A DNA stretch of 64,000 bases from Planctomycetota bacterium (GTDB lineage Bacteria; Planctomycetota; UBA1135; GCA-002748355). The stretch covers positions 1 to 64,000 of the forward strand of contig PDSF01000038.1 of assembly GCA_002748355.1 (NCBI GenBank), in the 5' to 3' direction. A program made the position numbers and the translations under genes. The notes below the pieces were generated by a model. That model was not told the DNA's origin. It saw only the letters and a program-made list of their open reading frames with translations, and did no database searches. Shown one piece after another: positions 52,294 through 62,307 of the stretch (position 1 is its first letter; the number at the start of each line of letters is the position of its first letter).

Positions 52294-52989
52294 TCAGTGA
52301 TCCCTGGCGGATTTTTCGAGTTTGGCGACGCGGGCTTCAAGGGCGGCGATGCGCTGGATGATGGCGTCGAGGCTGCTGGGGGGCTGGCTTGGGCTGCTGG
52401 CACTGGCAGCTGTGTCGGTGCTCGCGGCGGCTGTTTCGGCGGGGTTCTGGACTGGGGCCGTCGCTGCTGGGGCGCTGGTTTCGGGTTGGGTGCTGGGGCA
52501 GAGCAGATGATCGTATCTCTCGGCGCGGCTGCCGGGGCTGGGGGCTAGGCGCACGACGAGCTTACGGTCTATGAGCTCTTCGAGGATTTGCTTGAGCTCG
52601 GCTTGTGATTCGATTTGGACCATCCGCGATACGCGGGTGCGTAGCTCCCCGGGCATTTGCGTGCGGCGAAGTAGTAGCTCGCCGAGGACGGCCAGCTGTT
52701 TGTCGCCGATTCCCAGGCCGGCTTCGGCGACATGCCGGTATTTTTCGATGCGGCTTCCGGTCGAGGGCCAGATTTCGACGCTCAGTTGCTTTACCCCGAG
52801 TTCCCGGGCGGCTTTCTTGACCTCGCGCGCATCGAGGTCGAGCACGGGGTCGCGATTGGATTTTTGGTTGCAGCCGTTGACCAGGGCGTTCAGGGATAGC
52901 GGGTAATGATCCGGAGTCGTTATCGACTTTTCGATGAGTACGCCCAGGACCCGTGCTTCCTCAGGGCTCAGGCAGAGTTCGTTGCTCAT
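52294..52989 (-). CDS. YceH family protein (DUF480)
   Basis: A 231-residue protein with two winged-helix domains: LSPEEARVLGVLIEKSITTPDHYPLSLNALVNGCNQKSNRDPVL is the family hallmark, and the second domain has LAVLGELLLRRTQMPGELRTRVSRM. The C-terminus has a Ser/Ala/Pro-rich linker and a short coiled coil (IIQRIAALEARVAKLEK). The family is widespread but of unknown function. It is convergent with the ArdC-like gene, 29 bp apart. Confidence 0.9.
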   Translation of the reverse strand: MSNELCLSPEEARVLGVLIEKSITTPDHYPLSLNALVNGCNQKSNRDPVLDLDAREVKKAARELGVKQLSVEIWPSTGSRIEKYRHVAEAGLGIGDKQLAVLGELLLRRTQMPGELRTRVSRMVQIESQAELKQILEELIDRKLVVRLAPSPGSRAERYDHLLCPSTQPETSAPAATAPVQNPAETAAASTDTAASASSPSQPPSSLDAIIQRIAALEARVAKLEKSARDH

Positions 52990-53124
52990 GGGGTAGGTGC
53001 TCCGTGCATAGGCTGGCTTGGCGGCAGAGGGCTGGCTGGCGAAGGCCGGGCGGGGAGCCGCGGGCTTTGCTCAAGATGAGAGGGGTATCTGTTTTGGTCG
53101 CTAGGCCCTGGATACGAGCCCGGT

Positions 53125-55011
53125 TTAGTTCTTGGCCTTGGCCTTTTTGGCGGCTGTTGGCGGGGTGGGGATCGAGAGCTTGACGTCGTCGATGCTCTTT
53201 CCCTCGACCTCTAATTGCACCGGCGCGGATCTGAGGGCGCGCTTGCCGTGCTGGAGGGTCGCGATCACGAGATAACGGTGATTGGGGCTGGGCAGGGGGA
53301 TGTCGAAGTATCCTCTGGCGTCACTCGTGCTTATGTTCTTCGATAAATGGCGAAGGAGTCGGGAGTAGGGGATCGCGTCCCGAGCCAAGGGGCTTGCGTA
53401 GACCCTTGCGCCGGCCAGGGCCCGGCCCTTGCTGTCGACCACCTGGCCGCGGATGCGTAGGCTGCGCGGTAGCGAGATGCTGAGTTCCGCCGTCCCAGCT
53501 TCGCCGAGCTTCTCGGTGCTGATTTGCGATCCTGCAGCTGAAGCCCCATAGGCGGCGCCGATTTCGATGGACGAAAGGCGGGGTACGAGCAGGTCGACAC
53601 GCCCTCGACGATCGGTTTCGAAAAACAGGGGCCGGTAGATGCCACTAAGTTTGATGTGTTCGCTTATGGCTACCTGGGCGTGACGCGCTGGTCGACCATC
53701 GGCCGAGAATACCCGCAGGGAAAGACGGACGAGCTGGTCCAGGCGTAGGTCGGGAAGCTCTTGGCCCTTCTGGGTCCCGCGTGCGACGTGCAGTATGGCT
53801 AGGGGCTCGACCAGCTGTCGTGCGCTCTCGCTGAAACGGAGGCGTTGGGCATCACTCAGCCAGAGGACGAAGCGCTGGGCCCTGCGGGCTTCGATGTTTC
53901 GAAGCTCGAAGCGCCCTTTTGCATCGACCTCTAGGACCTGGGTGCGTCGAATATCGGTATCGAGAACAAGGAGCTGGGCCCCGGCTGCCGGAGTCTGCGC
54001 ATCGATGAGCACCTTGCCCCGCATGATGGTTTCGGGCTGGAGATGGACGCGCAGCCGGGGGGGCGATTGTTTGGGGAGGGGCTCAGTCGGAAGCCTGGCT
54101 CCACTTAGGAGATAGTAATACCAGCCATAGTTCTTCGCGCGTATGCGTAAGGAGCAGCGCTTGCTCTGGGCGTTTGATAAGGGCAGGCGTAGGTCGATTT
54201 GCTGGCCGTTGCGCGTGAAGGGTATTGGGCGCCAGGCGAGGGGGCTGGGGAATAGATTCGGGCTGGCCCCTGCCTCGACGACCAGGTCCTGGATCTCGCG
54301 GTCTTGGCTGCTGGCCTGAATGAGTATCCTCATGTGCCGAGGAGCTAGCAGCTGGAGTGCCAGCACTTTGCTGCTTTGGTGCTGCTCGGTTTTCTGGGCT
54401 TGGCTTTGTTGAGCTTCGATGTCTTGGGCAAGGAGTAGTAGGCCCGATTTGCCGTGCACACGCAGCTGGCAATGAGTGCCGGGGAAGGGGGGAAGCTCGC
54501 AGTTTCCGTCCTTATCCATTACCAGGCGGGTTTTCTGGGGAATCCCTGCGCCGATGTGCACGTAGACGCTCATCGGGGCCTCGTCCTGCCAGGCTTTTAG
54601 GCCTTGGATCCGCACCCGTAAACGGGAGCGCAGTGGACCTGCACGCAGCTGTAGCGGAGTGTCTCCCCGTTGGTTTTGAAGAAGCTGGCTCGTCCGGTAA
54701 CGCCCATCTTTGAGTTCCTCGATGGCCCAGGCCATGAAGGGGGCGCGCGTGGGCAGCTCTACGCGGACGCGGCCACGGGCGCCGCATTCAACGCTTCGCT
54801 GCCAGGTCTTGCCCGCGACCATCGCATCGACTCCGGGGGTGGCGTAGAGATGCAGCTTGGCGCCCACCCAGGGCTGACCCTTGGCGTTGCGGAGAGTCAC
54901 GGCCAGCCGCTGTGGAGCTAGGCCGCGCCTCGGCTCCTGGCTGGCGGCACCTGGCGCCAAGGCAGTTGCCAGGAGAGTGAGTGCCGGGGCAATGAGCGCG
55001 GCCCGGCGCAT
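53125..55011 (-). CDS. Secreted protein with CarboxypepD_reg-like beta domains (1)
   Basis: A 628-residue exported protein (signal peptide about 1-24, ends GAASQ). The body is made of Ig-like/carboxypeptidase regulatory-like beta domains, seen in phrases such as GQVVDSKGRALAGARVYAS, AQVAISEHIKLSG and the repeated spacing DxxGxFxL/I. No catalytic motif is visible. Such proteins are often surface-exposed and may bind polysaccharide or other proteins. The stop of the upstream gene is 1 bp from this ATG, so the two are one operon. Low-complexity Lys/Ala tail at the end (TAAKKAKAKN). Confidence 0.65.
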   Translation of the reverse strand: MRRAALIAPALTLLATALAPGAASQEPRRGLAPQRLAVTLRNAKGQPWVGAKLHLYATPGVDAMVAGKTWQRSVECGARGRVRVELPTRAPFMAWAIEELKDGRYRTSQLLQNQRGDTPLQLRAGPLRSRLRVRIQGLKAWQDEAPMSVYVHIGAGIPQKTRLVMDKDGNCELPPFPGTHCQLRVHGKSGLLLLAQDIEAQQSQAQKTEQHQSSKVLALQLLAPRHMRILIQASSQDREIQDLVVEAGASPNLFPSPLAWRPIPFTRNGQQIDLRLPLSNAQSKRCSLRIRAKNYGWYYYLLSGARLPTEPLPKQSPPRLRVHLQPETIMRGKVLIDAQTPAAGAQLLVLDTDIRRTQVLEVDAKGRFELRNIEARRAQRFVLWLSDAQRLRFSESARQLVEPLAILHVARGTQKGQELPDLRLDQLVRLSLRVFSADGRPARHAQVAISEHIKLSGIYRPLFFETDRRGRVDLLVPRLSSIEIGAAYGASAAGSQISTEKLGEAGTAELSISLPRSLRIRGQVVDSKGRALAGARVYASPLARDAIPYSRLLRHLSKNISTSDARGYFDIPLPSPNHRYLVIATLQHGKRALRSAPVQLEVEGKSIDDVKLSIPTPPTAAKKAKAKN

Positions 55012-55012
55012 T

Positions 55013-56812
55013 TCAGCGCACCTGGATTATTATGGGGTTTTGTCGACCGAGAACTCCGGGAATGCGGTTCCCCTGTTCCCCTGGGCCAGCCGGGCCTTCC
55101 TGTATGCTTACGTACAGGTCGTAATTCCCCGAGGACTCGTAGCAGGTCAGGCGAAAGCGCCCCTTACCGTCGGTCTTGATCCGGGGTAAGTAATTATTGC
55201 CCGGCAGGATTTCGTCGAAGATGTTGTTGGCGATGAAGTCATGCCAATTGCGGAAGCCACCATCGGTCGTGCTGCCCGCGGGTAAGAGCATCACCGTCTG
55301 GCCAGGAAGGGGGAGGGCGGCCGGTGAACGGACCACTCCCTCGATAACCCTTGGCGGCGACATGGTGATTCGGCAAGGGACGGGCTTGGGGCTTTCGTTT
55401 TTCCGGATCGTCGCAAGTCCTCGCGCGAAGCCATACTGCTTGCTCACTGCAAACACGACGTATTCACCCTGTGGCAGTGACGGGCTCAGGTAGCTTCCGT
55501 CGCCGAGGTGAACTAGACGAGAAAACTCTTCGACACGGCCGAAGCGCTTTGGCCCGTAAATGCGGAGTTCGACTTGGTCGGCGCTTAGGCCTTTTGCCAA
55601 TGCGAGTTCGGCACGGATGCGATGAGTTCCCAGTTGGAAGGGCTCGAGGAGGGCCGGCTTCGTCTCTGGGCCGGCCTCCACGCGGCCGATGAGCTGTGCT
55701 TCTCCGCTTGGATTCAATACGAGGACCTCGTAGGCCGTGTTGCCTTGCAGTGTGCGGAAGCGGTAGCGGCCATCGGCGTCGGTCATTACGACTTCGGAGA
55801 GATCCGTATGGGAGATTCCTCTCGTGTGCATGAGGCAGCGGGCGAGCACGCGCAGTTGCTTGGCCGGCTTTCCCTTTGCAGCCAGGATCTGACCACTGAG
55901 TTCGCGCCCCTTGGGTAGCGTGATTTGGAACTGCGGGGCGGGAGCCCGGGGATCCAGGCCCGGCAGCAGCGCTTGAATATCGCGCGCCCAGTTACCCGCG
56001 GTCGTTCCGGGCATCAGCAGCAGGGTTGCGCCCGGCCCCTTCTCGAGACCGGGGATGGTGATCGTGCCATTCACGTCCGAGATCGTGGAATAGAAGCTCA
56101 TCGCATCCATGAGCTCGACGCGCACGCCAGCCAGTGGGCGGCTCATCATCCCGGCATTTTCGACGATGCGGCCGCTGAGGGTGATGGCTCGGATCAAGGA
56201 CAGCTTCTTCGTGGCTCCCCCTCTAAGCACGGCAGGCTGTTTGAGGCGATATTTGGCCGCGCCCAGCTTTAGCTGGTATGTGCCGGGAGGCAGGGGCTCG
56301 CTCGTTAGTACGCCGTTCTTGTCGGTGCTGCCGTCGAACTGCAGGCGGACGGCGTTCTCGTTGGCCGGGATCCGGATCAGCCGGTAGGCCAGCTCGATGC
56401 CTGGCTTCCGTCGGCGGTAGCGTAGCTCGGCATTGAGTCGTTGCCCTTCATGGAGCTCAAGGCGGAGCGAGTCAGCATTGCTTGCGTCGATCTTCTCGAT
56501 GACCGAGCTGAGGCGGCCTTCTTTGCGGGCGAAGATGCTTGCCCGGCGCCATGAGGGGATTTGGGCCTCGAATTGACCTTCGCTATTCGTCGTCAAGAGT
56601 TCGCGCGTCGACTTGCTGGAGTTGGCGGAGCGAGCTCCCATCAGCGGCAGCTCTGCCCGGAGCAGGACGAGCTCGGCGCCAGGGACGGGGCGACCGTTGT
56701 CTAGGACTTGGCCGTGGATTCGCAGCAGAGGCGCGGAGATGGGCGTTTCGCCCTGAGCCGGGCTTGGGGTCGATAGGAATAGGCTTGCCGTTAGGCAGAG
56801 GATTAGACGCAT
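55013..56812 (-). CDS. Secreted protein with CarboxypepD_reg-like beta domains (2)
   Basis: A 599-residue exported protein: signal peptide about 1-20 (MRLILCLTASLFLSTPSPAQ). Several regulatory-like domains are visible, for example RIHGQVLDNGRPVPGAELVLL, GRIVENAGMMSRPLAGVRVELMD, and GQILAAKGKPAKQLRVLARC, each followed by a DxxGxYxF strand. No enzyme motif. Start at MRLILC (56812); the frame runs 71 codons further upstream without support. Paralogous to the next gene and to the one at 59465. Confidence 0.68.
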   Translation of the reverse strand: MRLILCLTASLFLSTPSPAQGETPISAPLLRIHGQVLDNGRPVPGAELVLLRAELPLMGARSANSSKSTRELLTTNSEGQFEAQIPSWRRASIFARKEGRLSSVIEKIDASNADSLRLELHEGQRLNAELRYRRRKPGIELAYRLIRIPANENAVRLQFDGSTDKNGVLTSEPLPPGTYQLKLGAAKYRLKQPAVLRGGATKKLSLIRAITLSGRIVENAGMMSRPLAGVRVELMDAMSFYSTISDVNGTITIPGLEKGPGATLLLMPGTTAGNWARDIQALLPGLDPRAPAPQFQITLPKGRELSGQILAAKGKPAKQLRVLARCLMHTRGISHTDLSEVVMTDADGRYRFRTLQGNTAYEVLVLNPSGEAQLIGRVEAGPETKPALLEPFQLGTHRIRAELALAKGLSADQVELRIYGPKRFGRVEEFSRLVHLGDGSYLSPSLPQGEYVVFAVSKQYGFARGLATIRKNESPKPVPCRITMSPPRVIEGVVRSPAALPLPGQTVMLLPAGSTTDGGFRNWHDFIANNIFDEILPGNNYLPRIKTDGKGRFRLTCYESSGNYDLYVSIQEGPAGPGEQGNRIPGVLGRQNPIIIQVR

Positions 56813-57239
56813 CGGGCGCTCTCTCGGTCGGGCGAGGTGGGGGAGACGGTTGCGGCGGTGCACGCTAGCGACAGCAGGGGCCTTGGAACAGGGATCGAAG
56901 CGCTGCCCTAGGCCTTCTGCTTTTCCAGGCTCTCGGGCCGTGTTCTTTCTTAAGGGATCGGTGTTTCTATCGGCGTGCGGGCACGCCGAGCAGGAGAAAT
57001 GCGGGGGCCTTTCGTCGTTGGGCATCGGGCTGGATTGGCAGGAGGAGGCTTTCTTCGGCAGGCGATGGGCGAGGCCCAGCTGACGTAATCTGCGACGAAG
57101 ATGCGCGACCTTGCACTAGCGTTTCCTTGTCTTGATCTCATCGGGCATGATGCGGCGCGACGAGTGAAGGGCTCCGCTCGATCCCCCTCGACGCCCGAGG
57201 GGACAGGAGCCTCCGCGAAAGGGCTCGTCAGAAAAGGCG
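56813..57239. other. Divergent intergenic region, no gene seen
   Basis: 427 bp between the regulatory-like-domain operon (minus) and rnd (plus). It must hold promoters for both, but I cannot place them, and the short frames present have no coding support. Confidence 0.55.
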
Positions 57240-58415
57240 ATGCCTCGATCCTCCAAAGACAGCAGCCCAGAGTGGCTCATCGACGACGAAGCTAAGTTCG
57301 AGCGTTTCCTCGATGCGATCGACGGTCACGACTGGCTGGCGGTCGATACCGAAGCCAATCCGATGCACGCGTATCGCGAGCGGGTTTGCCTGATTCAGGT
57401 CTCGAGCGAGGCGGATGACTTCATCTTGGACCCGATCAGCGAGGTCGATCTCGAGCCCTTCCTCGACCTGCTTTCGAATCCAGGTATCGCCAAAATCTTC
57501 CACGATGCCGAATACGACACGATTCAGCTCCGTCGGCATTTCGGGGTCCAGCTGCGCGGGCTGGTCGACACCCAGGTGATGGCGGTAGCTCTTGGGGAAA
57601 GCCAGGTGGGCCTGGCCTCTCTCGTGGAGCGCTATCTCGGGGTCAAGCTGGATAAGCGATATCAGCGCAGCAACTGGGGGATGCGGCCCCTGGGCGAAGG
57701 GCAGCTCGAATACGCGAAGAACGATACTCGCTACCTGATCCCACTGGTCGATGAGCTCGAGGCCAAACTGGATGATTGCGATGAACTCGTGCACCTAGAG
57801 ATCGACAGTGAGATCCATCGACTGGAGAACCTGGTTGTGCCCGAGCGCGAGCCGGTCGATCCCGAGGGCTTTCTGAAGCTCAAGGGTGCGCGTTCGCTGA
57901 ATCCCGAGCAGCAGCGGCTGCTGCGAGAGATCTGGAATTGGCGGGAGCGAGAGTCGGAGAAGCGAGATCTCCCGCCCTTCAAGGTCATCGGAAATACCCA
58001 GCTGATCGCGCTGGCCAAGCACGGGCCGACGAGTCGCAAGAGTCTGGCTGACACCCCAGGTCTGCCTCCCTCCATCGCCCAGCGGCATGGCGCCGCGCTG
58101 CAGAAGGTCCTCGATGAGGCACGCAAGCTGCCCCCCTACCAGGTCGAGAAGCCGACGAAGAAAAGTAAGGATCGCTGGCAGCGTGACGAACGTGAGGCTC
58201 TGGATCGCCTCAAGCGCTGGCGGAAGCATCGGGCCGATCTGCGCCCCACCGACCCCTCGCACATCCTGAACCGGGAGGTGATGGAGGAGCTGGCGCGCTT
58301 CTCCCCGGCTCCGAGGTCTCTGCGCGAGCTGGCCGCGACTGGCTTGCTAGAGCGATGGCGGCTCGGAGCCTATGGTCAGGAAATCCTCGCCGCGCTGCAG
58401 GCAGGGGCTCGCTGA
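57240..58415 (+). CDS. rnd: Ribonuclease D
   Basis: A 391-residue 3'-5' exoribonuclease for tRNA 3' processing. The DEDDy catalytic residues are visible: Asp36 and Glu38 (AVDTEAN), Asp93 (HDAEYD), and Tyr158 with Asp162 (YAKNDTRY). Two C-terminal HRDC-like helical domains follow (about residues 215-290 and 310-385; NPEQQRLLREIWNWRERESEKRDLPP begins the first). Length is normal for full RNase D. Divergent from the secreted protein operon; the gene at 58460 follows 44 bp later. Confidence 0.94.
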   Translation: MPRSSKDSSPEWLIDDEAKFERFLDAIDGHDWLAVDTEANPMHAYRERVCLIQVSSEADDFILDPISEVDLEPFLDLLSNPGIAKIFHDAEYDTIQLRRHFGVQLRGLVDTQVMAVALGESQVGLASLVERYLGVKLDKRYQRSNWGMRPLGEGQLEYAKNDTRYLIPLVDELEAKLDDCDELVHLEIDSEIHRLENLVVPEREPVDPEGFLKLKGARSLNPEQQRLLREIWNWRERESEKRDLPPFKVIGNTQLIALAKHGPTSRKSLADTPGLPPSIAQRHGAALQKVLDEARKLPPYQVEKPTKKSKDRWQRDEREALDRLKRWRKHRADLRPTDPSHILNREVMEELARFSPAPRSLRELAATGLLERWRLGAYGQEILAALQAGAR

Positions 58416-58459
58416 GGAGTTCTGCGCAGGTGCGGCCTTCTCCGTGCCTTGGCTTTGCC

Positions 58460-59383
58460 ATGTCCCATTATCTTTGCCTCCTGCCTTTGGCGTTCGGTAT
58501 CTCAATCTCTTTGCTCGGCGCCCAAGGCAAGAGCCTGAACCCGAAGAGCCTGTCGAGACCAAAGCCCCAGGTCTGGAATGATTATTGGCGGCAGGGCAAG
58601 GCCGAGCTGACTCGCTTTGCCTTGGAGCAGAGCCGTTATGGGGAAACTCGTAAAGGCGACGCCGTCCAGATCTTTGTCGTCGAGGACTTTCGGACGGATA
58701 AGCAGGTTAAGGCAGAGAAGCCGCGCCCTGACGCGGTTCCGGTGATGAAGCTCAACTTCACCCGCAAGTTCTTGACCGGCATTTATCCTTATTCAGCGAT
58801 GACCTCGGTCTTTACCCCGCTGGCGCTGAAGCCAGGGCCCGGAACCCTCAAGCTGAGCTGCTCGGTGCAAGAGTGGTGTGGGCAGGTCTGGTTGCAGCTG
58901 AATATGCGTGAAGCGGCCTACCGGCTTATCGGGCATAGCTACTATGAGGCGGAGGGTGAGGAAAAACGGGAGTTTCCTCTTGTGCATCTTGAGGACGGGA
59001 TCTGGAACCGCGTGCGGATTGCGCCGTGGACCTTGCCGGTGGGGAGCTTTAAGGCGGCTGCCGGGGCTCTGTTTAGCAGGCTGCGTCACGAGCCGTTGGC
59101 GCCGGTCAAAGCCCTGGGCCAGCTCGTTGTACACTCACTTGCAAGCTCGTCAGCTCCGCGCATCCTCGCCTACACGGTCAAAATGCCGAGTTTGCGGCGC
59201 AGCCTCCAGATCCGTTTCCAAGGGCGCTTTCCCTTTCGCATTGTCGGGTTTCGTGAGAGCTTGCCAAATGGCCGCAGGAATGTTGGCGTCGCCACACACC
59301 GTGAGTTGATCGCTTATTGGCGGCATAAGGATGCTGCGGGTGCTTTGCTGCGTAAGCGGCTTGGTTTGGATCCAAAGCGCTGA
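58460..59383 (+). CDS. Conserved secreted protein (family often mislabelled 'septum formation inhibitor Maf')
   Basis: A 307-residue exported protein, signal peptide about 1-21 (ends LLGAQG). The pattern VWNDYWRQGKAELTRFALEQSRYGETRKGDAVQIFVVEDF, FTRKFLTGIYPYSAMTSVFTP and VQEWCGQVWLQLN marks a family I know from Bacteroidetes and planctomycetes. Its common label is a misannotation; there is no Maf fold. Function unknown. Start ATG 58460 gives the signal peptide, and longer frames reach into rnd. Confidence 0.75.
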   Translation: MSHYLCLLPLAFGISISLLGAQGKSLNPKSLSRPKPQVWNDYWRQGKAELTRFALEQSRYGETRKGDAVQIFVVEDFRTDKQVKAEKPRPDAVPVMKLNFTRKFLTGIYPYSAMTSVFTPLALKPGPGTLKLSCSVQEWCGQVWLQLNMREAAYRLIGHSYYEAEGEEKREFPLVHLEDGIWNRVRIAPWTLPVGSFKAAAGALFSRLRHEPLAPVKALGQLVVHSLASSSAPRILAYTVKMPSLRRSLQIRFQGRFPFRIVGFRESLPNGRRNVGVATHRELIAYWRHKDAAGALLRKRLGLDPKR

Positions 59384-59464
59384 TGCGGCGATGTCTTTCT
59401 CATGAGCTGGATACCTTTTCTCTTTCGTTGCGCCTTCCTGTGGCGCTCATGCATAGGCTTGAAC

Positions 59465-61447
59465 ATGCTCCGAATGCTACTTGTGTGCGCTCTTTTACCC
59501 CTTTGTCAGGCGCTTTCTCAGGATGCTTCGGCGCCGACAACCGATCCCTTGGCGCAGCAGCAGTTGGCCGGAGTGGTAAGGCTTGCTGATGGGCGGCCCT
59601 GGGCTGGAGCCGAGGTGCATGTGATTGGTAGCCGCTTTTTCTGGCGTGATGGGCTCGGAGATGACTTTCGCGCCAAGGTCACGACGGGGCCGCGAGGGCG
59701 TTTTCGCATTCGGGTGCCGGCGGATCGGCAGTATTCGCTCTATGCGGTGTCGCCAGAAAAGGACTGGCGGTCGAGCGGGCAGTTCCGCATCAGTGAACTC
59801 TATGAGAGAGGGAGCGCCGGGAGGATCCTCAGGTTACGGGCGCAGGAAGCTCTGCGGCGCACGATCAGGTTGACGATCAAGGGGCGAGAGCGGGTGCAAG
59901 GAGCGCTGCGCTGTGATCTGGTGGGGCGTTCGGCAAACTTCGACCGGGTGTCGTTACCGGTAGGGGAAGATTCCTCCGTTCTTGTCCCGCCGCGAGCTGG
60001 TCCTCTTTCTATTCTGGTTTTCCGTGATGATCATGGACCCCTTGGGGTGGAACGACTGCGTTATAGGACTGCGAGCGCAGTCCGTGGCCCCAGTGAGCGG
60101 AGCTACAATATTCCGAAGCCGCGGCGCTGCCATCTGACGGTGATCGACCGTAAGACGAAGAAACCGGTCAAGGGTGCGGTCATCCGGGAGGTCCTTCATA
60201 CTCTCGATTACGCCGACCTCAAAGTCGTTGGCCACTATGCCGGGAAGTGGTTGATCGGTCGACGGCTGGGTGAGACTGGTGAAGATGGTTGCCTTGCGGC
60301 GGATCTGCGTATCGTTATCGGCAGAGCTAACGGCTATGGGGGTGGTCTTCGGATCGAGGCTCCTGGATATTCGATGGTGAGTGTCGCTGGTCGAAATAAA
60401 GTAAAAACCCCGGGATTCGAGATCATCGAGCCCGAGGCTGGTTCGAGAGAAGACGCTCCCGTTCGTGTCAAGGTCTTGCTAGAGCCGGCGGAGCCAAGAT
60501 CGATCCGACTACTCGGGCCCAAGGGAGCCGGGCTGGCCGGTATTCGGCTGGTCTGCCGCGGTAGTTTTCAGCAGGCGATGGGGAAGAACTCCTATCAGAG
60601 CTTCCTTCGCAGACAAGTCGTGCTGACGAGTGATAGCAAGGGGCGAGTCCTGATTCCTGCTGGTTCTTCGCGAGATAGCAATCGAATCGATGTGCTCGTG
60701 GATGCCACGCTTCTGCGCAAGCTTGCTTTACCTCCCGGCCTCCTCGGGCAGCTTCCGCCAACAGCGCTTTTGTACCATGGTGTGTTGTGGGGCAAGGCGG
60801 CCGACAAGGTTTTCGATTTGGCGAGCATGAGAATCTTGCGTGGACGAATCATGCGTCAGGATGGTCGACCCCAACGCTCGCCAACAATCATTCTCGAACC
60901 TGCCAAGAATCACGACCGGTCCTATAGGCAGCTGCACCGGGGGTGGACTGGCGGACGCGATGGGAGCTTCGTGCGGCTGGTATTGCCGGGATCTTATATC
61001 CTCGCCTGTATGGTGCCCGATGTTGGATACGTCTTCGAGGACTTTGAGGTCGAGGCGGGGGAGGGGGACATTGAGCGCAAACTCATGCTCCAGGACCTCT
61101 GCTATGTGAGCGGAACGGTTGTCGATGCAGCTGGGCAGCCCTTGCTTGGTGCGGATCTGCGCATCAGCGGATGGTCCATGAGCGGTATGGGATTGAAGGA
61201 CCGTTTTGCAGCTTCGGTAAATCAACGCCTGCCGCTTGCGACTACCGACGCGCAGGGGAAATTCCGTTTCTCCTTCATTCCGTCGCGAAGAGTGCGGATG
61301 CGCTTCAGTGCCCAGTTTCGAGATAAGCAAAGGCGAGCGAGCCATCGTTCTCAGGGGCGCCAGCAATTTGGTTCCGAAAGCCAAGAGGGGCTGGAAATCG
61401 TCATTCCGGTGACCCTCCCGAAGCCGAAGAAGGACCCTGGGAAGTAG
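59465..61447 (+). CDS. Secreted protein with CarboxypepD_reg-like beta domains (3)
   Basis: A 660-residue exported protein: signal peptide about 1-20 (MLRMLLVCALLPLCQALSQ). The first domain begins LAGVVRLADGRPWAGAEVHVIG and is followed by GRFRIRVPADRQYSLYAV; later units include LRGRIMRQDGRPQRSPTIILE and VSGTVVDAAGQPLLGADLRISG. The pattern is that of the two proteins at 53125 and 55013. No active-site motif. An ATG at 59402 is in frame but would place 21 hydrophobic and basic residues before the signal peptide. A convergent permease gene follows within 26 bp. Confidence 0.66.
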   Translation: MLRMLLVCALLPLCQALSQDASAPTTDPLAQQQLAGVVRLADGRPWAGAEVHVIGSRFFWRDGLGDDFRAKVTTGPRGRFRIRVPADRQYSLYAVSPEKDWRSSGQFRISELYERGSAGRILRLRAQEALRRTIRLTIKGRERVQGALRCDLVGRSANFDRVSLPVGEDSSVLVPPRAGPLSILVFRDDHGPLGVERLRYRTASAVRGPSERSYNIPKPRRCHLTVIDRKTKKPVKGAVIREVLHTLDYADLKVVGHYAGKWLIGRRLGETGEDGCLAADLRIVIGRANGYGGGLRIEAPGYSMVSVAGRNKVKTPGFEIIEPEAGSREDAPVRVKVLLEPAEPRSIRLLGPKGAGLAGIRLVCRGSFQQAMGKNSYQSFLRRQVVLTSDSKGRVLIPAGSSRDSNRIDVLVDATLLRKLALPPGLLGQLPPTALLYHGVLWGKAADKVFDLASMRILRGRIMRQDGRPQRSPTIILEPAKNHDRSYRQLHRGWTGGRDGSFVRLVLPGSYILACMVPDVGYVFEDFEVEAGEGDIERKLMLQDLCYVSGTVVDAAGQPLLGADLRISGWSMSGMGLKDRFAASVNQRLPLATTDAQGKFRFSFIPSRRVRMRFSAQFRDKQRRASHRSQGRQQFGSESQEGLEIVIPVTLPKPKKDPGK

Positions 61448-61473
61448 TGGTCGCTATGTGCCGGTGGCGTTAT

Positions 61474-62307
61474 CTAGCTTCGCGAGTTGTTTTTGCTCTT
61501 ATGGAATAATGCCAGGCGAAGGCGATCCTGTTCGTCGAAGAGGCGCCTACGCAGCCATAGCACCGCGATGCCTGCGCCTAGTGCCGTGCTGCCGGCTAAG
61601 AGGAACATCATCACGATTTGATAACGCACGGCCTGTTCCGGCGGCGTTCCTCCGAGGATTTGGCCGGTCATCATTCCTGGCAAGCTGACCAGACCGACTA
61701 CCGTCATGGAGTTGAGCATGGGCATCATGCCGGTGCGCACCGCCTCGCGAACGTGAGGCCGGACGGCTTCGCTTCGGCTTGCACCGAATCCGAGCATGGT
61801 TTCGATTTCGCGGCGTTGTTCGATAAGACCGATGACGAAGCGGTCGATGGCCAGGCTGATCGCGGTGAGACCGTTGCCGAAAACCATGCCCATAATCGGG
61901 ATGAGGTAGCTGGGGTCGAAGGGGTCCTGCGGCTGCACCACGACGAAGACCGCATAGCTCGTCATCAGGAAGGCGGATAAGAGCAGGGAGCCGGTGGCGA
62001 TGCTCATTTGCCCGCGAAACCGGTGCTTGGTCTGGCGAGTGATGGCGTGTCCGGCCAAGAGCCCCATAAGCAGGAGCAGGGCCAGGACGAAGCCGGGATG
62101 GCTTGCGGCGAAGATCTGTTGCAGGACGTAGCCGATCGCCAGCAGCTGTACGACGGTGCGTGTTCCGGCGATTAGGAGCGAGCGGGTGAGGCCGAGCTGG
62201 ATTAGGAAGGAGAGGACGACGTTGACGAGGAGGCAGAGGCTCACCAGCGCCAAGTCGAAGCCGTCCAGGACTTCGGGGCCAGCTTTGGGGACTTGGGCGA
62301 GCATCAC
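61474..62307 (-). CDS. fetB: FetB/YbbM-family ABC transporter permease
   Basis: A 277-residue polytopic permease with about eight hydrophobic segments. Family marks: SFLIQLGLTRSLLIAGTRTVVQLLAIGYVL, TAISLAIDRFVIGLIEQRREIETMLGFGASRSEAV and SLPGMMTGQILGGTPPEQAVRYQIVMMFLL. E. coli FetB (YbbM) with FetA is reported as an iron exporter and oxidative-stress protector; the substrate here is inferred. The start is GTG 62307 or ATG 62304; both overlap the fetA stop. Confidence 0.86.
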   Translation of the reverse strand: MMLAQVPKAGPEVLDGFDLALVSLCLLVNVVLSFLIQLGLTRSLLIAGTRTVVQLLAIGYVLQQIFAASHPGFVLALLLLMGLLAGHAITRQTKHRFRGQMSIATGSLLLSAFLMTSYAVFVVVQPQDPFDPSYLIPIMGMVFGNGLTAISLAIDRFVIGLIEQRREIETMLGFGASRSEAVRPHVREAVRTGMMPMLNSMTVVGLVSLPGMMTGQILGGTPPEQAVRYQIVMMFLLAGSTALGAGIAVLWLRRRLFDEQDRLRLALFHKSKNNSRS

